In this document: one piece after another, positions 60,028 to 64,000 of the stretch
How the letters are laid out: each line of letters starts with the position of its first letter
Numbering within the stretch: position 1 is the first letter of the stretch
Assembly (NCBI RefSeq): GCF_028747785.1
Contig: NZ_CP118158.1
Span: 3,286,001 to 3,350,000, forward strand
Source: Halosimplex aquaticum
GTDB lineage: Archaea; Halobacteriota; Halobacteria; Halobacteriales; Haloarculaceae
DNA length: 64,000 nt
Reading direction: 5' to 3'
Program-made: the position numbers and the translations under genes
Notes under the pieces: model-generated
What the model saw: only the letters and a program-made list of their open reading frames with translations
What the model was told of the DNA's origin: nothing
Database searches by the model: none

Positions 60028-60100
60028 GTCCGGGTTGGGGTAGTGGTTATCCTTCAGCCTTGTGGAGGCTGAGACGCGGGTTCGATTCTCGCACCCGGAC
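60028..60100 (+). tRNA. tRNA-His (GUG)
   Basis: The acceptor arms TCCGGGT (60029-60035) and ACCCGGA pair, with G at -1 (60028) and C at 73, the pair specific for histidyl-tRNA. The anticodon loop is TTGTGGA flanked by CAGCC/GGCTG, giving anticodon GTG. The T-arm is GCGGG-TTCGATT-CTCGC. No CCA encoded and no intron. Confidence 0.95.
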
Positions 60101-60174
60101 CTTTAACAATTCTCCTGGAGTTGAAGTGCATAGAACGGTGCGTAGAGATATTTTAGGGCCGAATCTCATTTCGA

Positions 60175-60402
60175 TCAAAGCATCTCTGACATAGGGCGCT
60201 CGTGGACAGAATCAGCGATCTTGGACCGAAGTGCTTCCTCCTCGTCGAGCTCGGCCTTCCGGTGGCAACTACTACAGAAGGCGATCACGTTCGAGAACTG
60301 ATGGGCGTCGGTGAGTTAGTGGCCGTCGGAGGTCTCGAACCATCAGACCGGCGTGATGTGGTTGTTAGTTTGTTGCGATAATTGGTAAAATTCGAATAGA
60401 AT
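60175..60402 (-). pseudogene. HNH endonuclease remnant
   Basis: On the minus strand one frame reads LFEFYQLSQQTNNHITPV, then a TGA where Trp is expected, WFETSDGH, then a TAA, then LTDAHQFSNVIAFCSSCHRKAEL and an acidic end with the final stop at 60175. The H-N-H pattern and the CSSCH motif identify an HNH nuclease tail. Two internal stops and a missing N-terminus mean it is dead. Confidence 0.7.
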
Positions 60403-60462
60403 TGCCGCAGACCGAGAGTTCACTGCCGTGCGATCGCCGCTACCGCTCCTCCACAGGGAGAG

Positions 60463-60876
60463 CTATTCGAACGAATCCCACTCAGTTTCTGTGCCGAGGA
60501 TCTCCGCGAGCGAGGTGACCATCGACTGCAATTCGTCGATCTGTGCTTGCTGGTGCTCGATGACCTCCTGTAACTCGGCGATGTCCGTCTCAGTCTCGTC
60601 GTATTGTTGGTTGATCTCGTCGACGGCCTCGGAGTACTTCTCCATCGCCTCGGAGAGATGGGTGATATCCTCGTCCGTCGCCAGCCCGTGTTGGTCCGGC
60701 TCACGGAGCATCTCTCTGTGCGTGACGATGGCGTCGGACACGCTCTCGCTGCCCTCCGGAAGGGCGATTTTCAGCCCGTTTGACGCTGCTGGGTCCTCGC
60801 TGGACGACTCGCTATCGGATTCAGCGGCCTGCTCCTGTTCGGCTCCTGCGTTCGAGTTCGTCGGTTTACTGCTCAT
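60463..60876 (-). CDS. Hypothetical coiled-coil protein
   Basis: Predicted 137 aa. The first 45 residues are acidic and disordered, residues about 80-125 a coiled coil (AMEKYSEAVDEINQQYDETETDIAELQE), and the end is LAEILGTETEWDSFE. The ATG at 60876 is supported by a TATA box (60901-60908) about 27 nt upstream. Such genes are typical of haloarchaeal plasmids and proviruses, but no virus genes adjoin it. No function recognised. Confidence 0.68.
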   Translation of the reverse strand: MSSKPTNSNAGAEQEQAAESDSESSSEDPAASNGLKIALPEGSESVSDAIVTHREMLREPDQHGLATDEDITHLSEAMEKYSEAVDEINQQYDETETDIAELQEVIEHQQAQIDELQSMVTSLAEILGTETEWDSFE

Positions 60877-61165
60877 GTGAAAACAGGGGGGTTGCAGTAG
60901 CATAAAACATCGTCAGACATATGAATTGAGTGTGATAGGACGCGGTCGCCTACTGCACTTTTTCGTGCGTCATCAGCCCACTTCGCGTGGAGGAAATACT
61001 GATTCCCATCGTCGAGTACAATCTCACCTGATGAACCGCCTCGGGGTGAGTCCCGGGGCACTCGGCCTTCTCTGCCTGTGGAATCTGCAGTACAGTGGCA
61101 GTCGTCAACGAACAGCCGCTTCACGATGTCTCCGAAGAAGCGGACTCCGACGGAGCCAGATCAGT
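60877..61165. other. Intergenic region upstream of the coiled-coil gene
   Basis: Contains the TATA box of the minus-strand gene. A frame of 83 codons on the minus strand overlaps the coiled-coil start as ATGA but has no recognisable features, and is probably chance. Confidence 0.5.
60901..60908 (-). promoter_or_regulatory. TATA box of the coiled-coil protein gene
   Basis: The minus strand reads GTTTTATG, about 28 nt before the ATG at 60876, consistent with a leaderless mRNA. Confidence 0.6.
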
Positions 61166-61288
61166 CTACTCGGGCATTTCCCTGCATCCGGACAGCACGG
61201 ACTCCCGGCACTGGAACTCGCCGGTGCACTCGTCGCAGTCCTCGGTCGCTACGGCTGAGTCGTCTCCGTCGGTACGTTGGTCAGACAC
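61166..61288 (-). CDS. Tiny Cys-rich protein or remnant (40 aa)
   Basis: From GTG 61288 the protein reads DQRTDGDDSAVATEDCDEC, then TGEFQCRESVLSGCREMPE and a stop. The four Cys (DCDEC, QC, GC) could form a small zinc site, as in haloarchaeal micro zinc fingers. No SD or clear TATA. May be a real small gene or a truncated end of one. Confidence 0.35.
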   Translation of the reverse strand: MSDQRTDGDDSAVATEDCDECTGEFQCRESVLSGCREMPE

Positions 61289-62224
61289 TATTTTGAAGTC
61301 TGATTGCGCCGTGGACGCGTCGAATCGCGACGGCGGCGCGGTGTTTGCACGCGCTGTCGTATCCGCGGACGCGTGCCGACCGGATCTCGTGATACCCGAC
61401 CGTCCACAGTCCTGACTCCGCTCTCAGTGAGCGACTGACAATGAGTGGAGGTCGAGTGGGGTGGTGATTCATGAGCCACGGACCACGTCGACCTGCCAGA
61501 TTGGGACGAAACAGGATTGCTTCGTCACCCGCTTGTGCGGGCATGAGAAATTATCTATCAAAAACACTTGTGGCTTACGATCGTTTACAGCCCAAATGAC
61601 ATCAATTTCGTATCGGCTTGGGTTCAATAATCGCATTTCAATACGTGAATCGGTGGATCTGTCTACTCACAGTATACGCTGGTCCGAGGCACCTGTTGAC
61701 GACAGTCCCGTTTGAACCACCTCAGATACTTTCTTCCTCTCGTCCATCTCCCTGCGCATGGACGTGGTTTTCAACCGTCTACCACCCAGAGTCTCAGCAG
61801 TTCTCTTCACGTTCCTTGCTGGAGTGCTCGTTCACATCGCCGTTTCTGTCAACAACTTTACTACCCGCACATCGGTAGTCCCACGCCGCCGTTCATCGAT
61901 GCGACCGCGGCATCGGCGACACAGAGTTGAAGAGCTAGACAGAAAGAGGGGGATCACAGCCCTGATTTCAGAGAACCCAGTGAGAGACGACCCCGGATAG
62001 CGGCCCGCTCTGAGATCGGCGACCGGAAGAAGCGCTTTCGAGACCGCCGATAAGCGGAAAGAGAGTCGTTGTACAACAAGCGCCGACAGCGGGCAAAGTG
62101 TACGGGTACCGGTAGTTGATACGGTGACCGTGTCGCAACAGATGATCCCGGTAACGGAACCAATGCGACCAGGAAATTGATGCAGGTGGGAAAAATATTT
62201 CAATGGTAATTCAAATTAGACATT
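61289..62224. other. About 935 nt without a supported gene
   Basis: AT-richer than the rest of the window between 61480 and 61880. The longest frame worth noting, 61758-62000 plus, starts MDVVFNRLPPRVSAVLFTFLAG, one possible TM segment, then turns Arg-rich; I do not support it. The far end carries a TATA-like AAATATTT (62193-62200) for the next gene. Confidence 0.55.
62193..62200 (+). promoter_or_regulatory. TATA box of the beta-propeller protein gene
   Basis: AAATATTT is centred about 28 nt before the ATG at 62225, consistent with a leaderless transcript. Confidence 0.6.
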
Positions 62225-64000
62225 ATGGAATTTCCGGACGGGAACCGGCGTCAATTCCTTCGAATCGCTGCCGCGTCGATGGCCGGGTCATCGCTTTCAC
62301 GTCCGGCGCTCGCGAGCGATCGAGCGGTGGGCGGGACGGACCCAGTTCAGGGAGATGGAAATTGGCCGGTTGCCGGGCACGACAGCCGGAACTCCAGTGT
62401 CGCCCCTCACGCCGGGCCCGTAACGGACGGATTCGAAGTCGACTGGCAAACATCTGCGATCCAGGGAGTGAATCCACCGATTATCGGGAACGAGCGGGCC
62501 TATGCAGGTACTCCCGACGGGGTAGTCGCCTTCGATCCCGTCGACGGGACCGAGCTCTGGCGTTCGCAGACGGAGGGGAGCGATTTCGCGCCAGCGATCG
62601 GAAACGGACGCCTCTACGTCAGTTCGTCGAAAGACCTCGTCACTGCGCTGGATCCCGAGTCGGGGGAGCAGGTGTGGAGCGCTTCGATAGACGACGCGGC
62701 ATCTGCTCCGCCGGTCAGCGACGGCGATACAGTCTACGTTTCGGGGAACGACAACAGATTATACGCGCTATCGGCGGATACTGGCGACACCGACTGGGCG
62801 ACGGACGTTGGCGCGAGTAATGGAATGCCCGCAGTCGGGGATGGAGCCGTCCACGTGGTTTCGTTCACGGGGAAAGTGACCGCACTCGATACGCAGAGTG
62901 GGGACATCAGGTGGGAAAGACGAATGGGCACCTCTACCGTGAGCGGCGCGGCCATCGGTGATGGACGAGTCTACACGGGGACCTTCGACCGTGTTCACTG
63001 CCTCGACGCCGCCGACGGGTCCGATGTCTGGACGTTCAACTTGCCCAGAAGTGACCAGCTCGTGGCGACTCCGGCCGTCGCTACCGACTCGGTTTTCGTC
63101 GGGTCGTCGAACGCGGTCTGGGCAATCGACGCGCGAACCGGCGATACCAGATGGTCTACGGCTGTAGAAGCCCTCGTCACCGATATTATCGTCGGTGACG
63201 GAATCGTATACATCGCCGACGACGGCGACTACGTCTACGCGGTCGATCGCGGAGACGGTTCCGAGCACTTGCGCGGGCAGTTTCCGGTCGACCAGGGACG
63301 ATTGTCGATCGACGATACGCGGTTGTACATGGGTGGCGCGGGCACTGTCGTCGCGTTGCGAAATGCAACTTCGACCGAACAGCCCGCGCAGGGAACGGGG
63401 ACGATGCGTAGAGAGTGGTCGGCAGAGGGGGGAGGGGCCTATCGATTTTCGTCCGGTTCGTCCGATCCGACGGTATTCGTCGGGAACTTCGACGGCCGTA
63501 TCTCTGCCCTCTCTGCGGCATCCGGATCGACCCGGTGGCAGACCACGCTCGACGGGCCGATTCAGCGGCCACCAGCGGTCGAGGAGGACCGTGTGTACGT
63601 CGAACAATTCTTCGGAGATCTCGTCGCGCTGGACCGTAACACTGGAAAGATACAGTGGAACTACGAGATGGAGGGCGGAGACTCGCGACCAGTCGCCGCC
63701 GACGGCGTGGTGTATACAGGGAGTCGGCGCGGTGAGGTCATCGCTGTTGAGGGGCAATCGGGGGAGGAGAAGTGGGCCACTTCGGTTTCGAGTACGAACG
63801 GGCTCGTCGACCCCGATCTTCTCGTCGGGGCGAAAACCATTTACGCGAACGGCGGCCGTGTTCGAGCGATCGACGCGGTGAACGGCTCCGAGATATGGGG
63901 CCGTGATACGGGCGGAACTGGCGGTCTTCCGATGGCGTTCTCGGATACGACGTTGTTCGTTCCTCGCGGGAACACGGTTGGGAGTGACGCCCAATTCGTC
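62225..64000 (+). CDS. PQQ-binding-like beta-propeller protein, partial (runs off the right edge)
   Basis: 592 codons with no stop inside the window. The N-terminus has NRRQFLRIAAASMAGSSL, a twin-arginine signal, with no lipobox Cys, so likely secreted or bound otherwise. The mature part holds many PQQ-like blades: VVAFDPVDGTELW, VTALDPESGEQVWSA, LYALSADTGDTDW, VTALDTQSGDIRWE, VWAIDARTGDTRW, ISALSAASGSTRWQ and LVALDRNTGKIQWNYE, with spacing of about 40 residues. Family proteins act as scaffolds or as quinoprotein-like enzymes; no catalytic residues for a dehydrogenase can be assigned. The C-terminus lies outside the window. Confidence 0.88.
   Translation, partial: MEFPDGNRRQFLRIAAASMAGSSLSRPALASDRAVGGTDPVQGDGNWPVAGHDSRNSSVAPHAGPVTDGFEVDWQTSAIQGVNPPIIGNERAYAGTPDGVVAFDPVDGTELWRSQTEGSDFAPAIGNGRLYVSSSKDLVTALDPESGEQVWSASIDDAASAPPVSDGDTVYVSGNDNRLYALSADTGDTDWATDVGASNGMPAVGDGAVHVVSFTGKVTALDTQSGDIRWERRMGTSTVSGAAIGDGRVYTGTFDRVHCLDAADGSDVWTFNLPRSDQLVATPAVATDSVFVGSSNAVWAIDARTGDTRWSTAVEALVTDIIVGDGIVYIADDGDYVYAVDRGDGSEHLRGQFPVDQGRLSIDDTRLYMGGAGTVVALRNATSTEQPAQGTGTMRREWSAEGGGAYRFSSGSSDPTVFVGNFDGRISALSAASGSTRWQTTLDGPIQRPPAVEEDRVYVEQFFGDLVALDRNTGKIQWNYEMEGGDSRPVAADGVVYTGSRRGEVIAVEGQSGEEKWATSVSSTNGLVDPDLLVGAKTIYANGGRVRAIDAVNGSEIWGRDTGGTGGLPMAFSDTTLFVPRGNTVGSDAQFV

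Noticed and set aside
60028..60100. Attachment-site duplication of the tRNA-His 3' end downstream
   Set aside because: I looked for the last 20 nt of the tRNA up to 64 kb and saw no second copy, so no intact integrated element is claimed.
60873..61124. An 83-codon frame overlapping the coiled-coil gene as ATGA
   Set aside because: The composition is mixed and there are no motifs; the coiled-coil gene already has its own TATA box inside this frame.

Overview
The window is a piece of a halophilic archaeal (class Halobacteria) chromosome. The evidence is very high GC, strongly acidic proteins, twin-arginine lipoproteins with a Cys lipobox, many leaderless genes with a TATA box about 27 nt before the ATG, and typical families: ribosomal protein L40e, an RPA with an RPA-associated protein, Bat-type HTH regulators, TrmB, Tsr3 and group II chaperonins. 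A high-GC member of a family such as Haloarculaceae is my guess; the genus cannot be fixed from sequence reading alone.

Layout. 0.2-5.4 kb: minus-strand BMP/nucleoside-type ABC importer (binding lipoprotein, double ATPase, two permeases). 5.5-16.6 kb: housekeeping and mixed genes (two MBL hydrolases, L40e, enolase-superfamily protein, TrmB regulator, repeat-rich membrane protein, Tsr3, single-Cys peroxiredoxin with long extension, SerRS, alpha/beta hydrolase), with a repeat-rich intergenic stretch at 14.2-14.75 kb. 16.6-20.5 kb: a very large PAS/GAF/Bat sensor-regulator broken by one in-frame TAG. 20.7-37.6 kb: small regulators and zinc proteins, Na+/H+-type antiporter with RCK domain, thiolase, AAA+ ATPase, quinone-type reductase, TRAM protein, flippase, atypical SDR, mannose-1-phosphate guanylyltransferase, a second Bat-type regulator. 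37.7-41.7 kb: another copy of the dispersed repeat, the RPA operon, an RHH/coiled-coil protein and a HAD hydrolase.

41.9-58.9 kb is the most coherent accessory block and looks like a sugar-uptake island. It has glpR-pfkB followed by ptfC-ptfA-ptsH1-ptfB (fructose PTS), a lone sugar-binding lipoprotein, a convergent pair of very divergent group II chaperonin paralogues, and a sugar ABC importer operon (binding protein, unknown membrane protein, MalF-like, MalG-like, MalK-like) that ends with ptsI, the general PTS enzyme I. The kinase that feeds the PTS is therefore encoded at the end of the ABC operon rather than with ptsH1. Both chaperonin paralogues keep the GDG phosphate-binding motif but appear to have lost an Asp expected for ATP hydrolysis. 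This is the most promising undescribed feature here.

59-62.2 kb is a decayed, lower-GC stretch around a tRNA-His gene: a truncated HTH/permease chimera, a small DUF7331-like gene, an HNH nuclease pseudogene, a coiled-coil protein gene and a tiny Cys-rich ORF. The window ends inside a Tat-exported PQQ-type beta-propeller protein running off the right edge.
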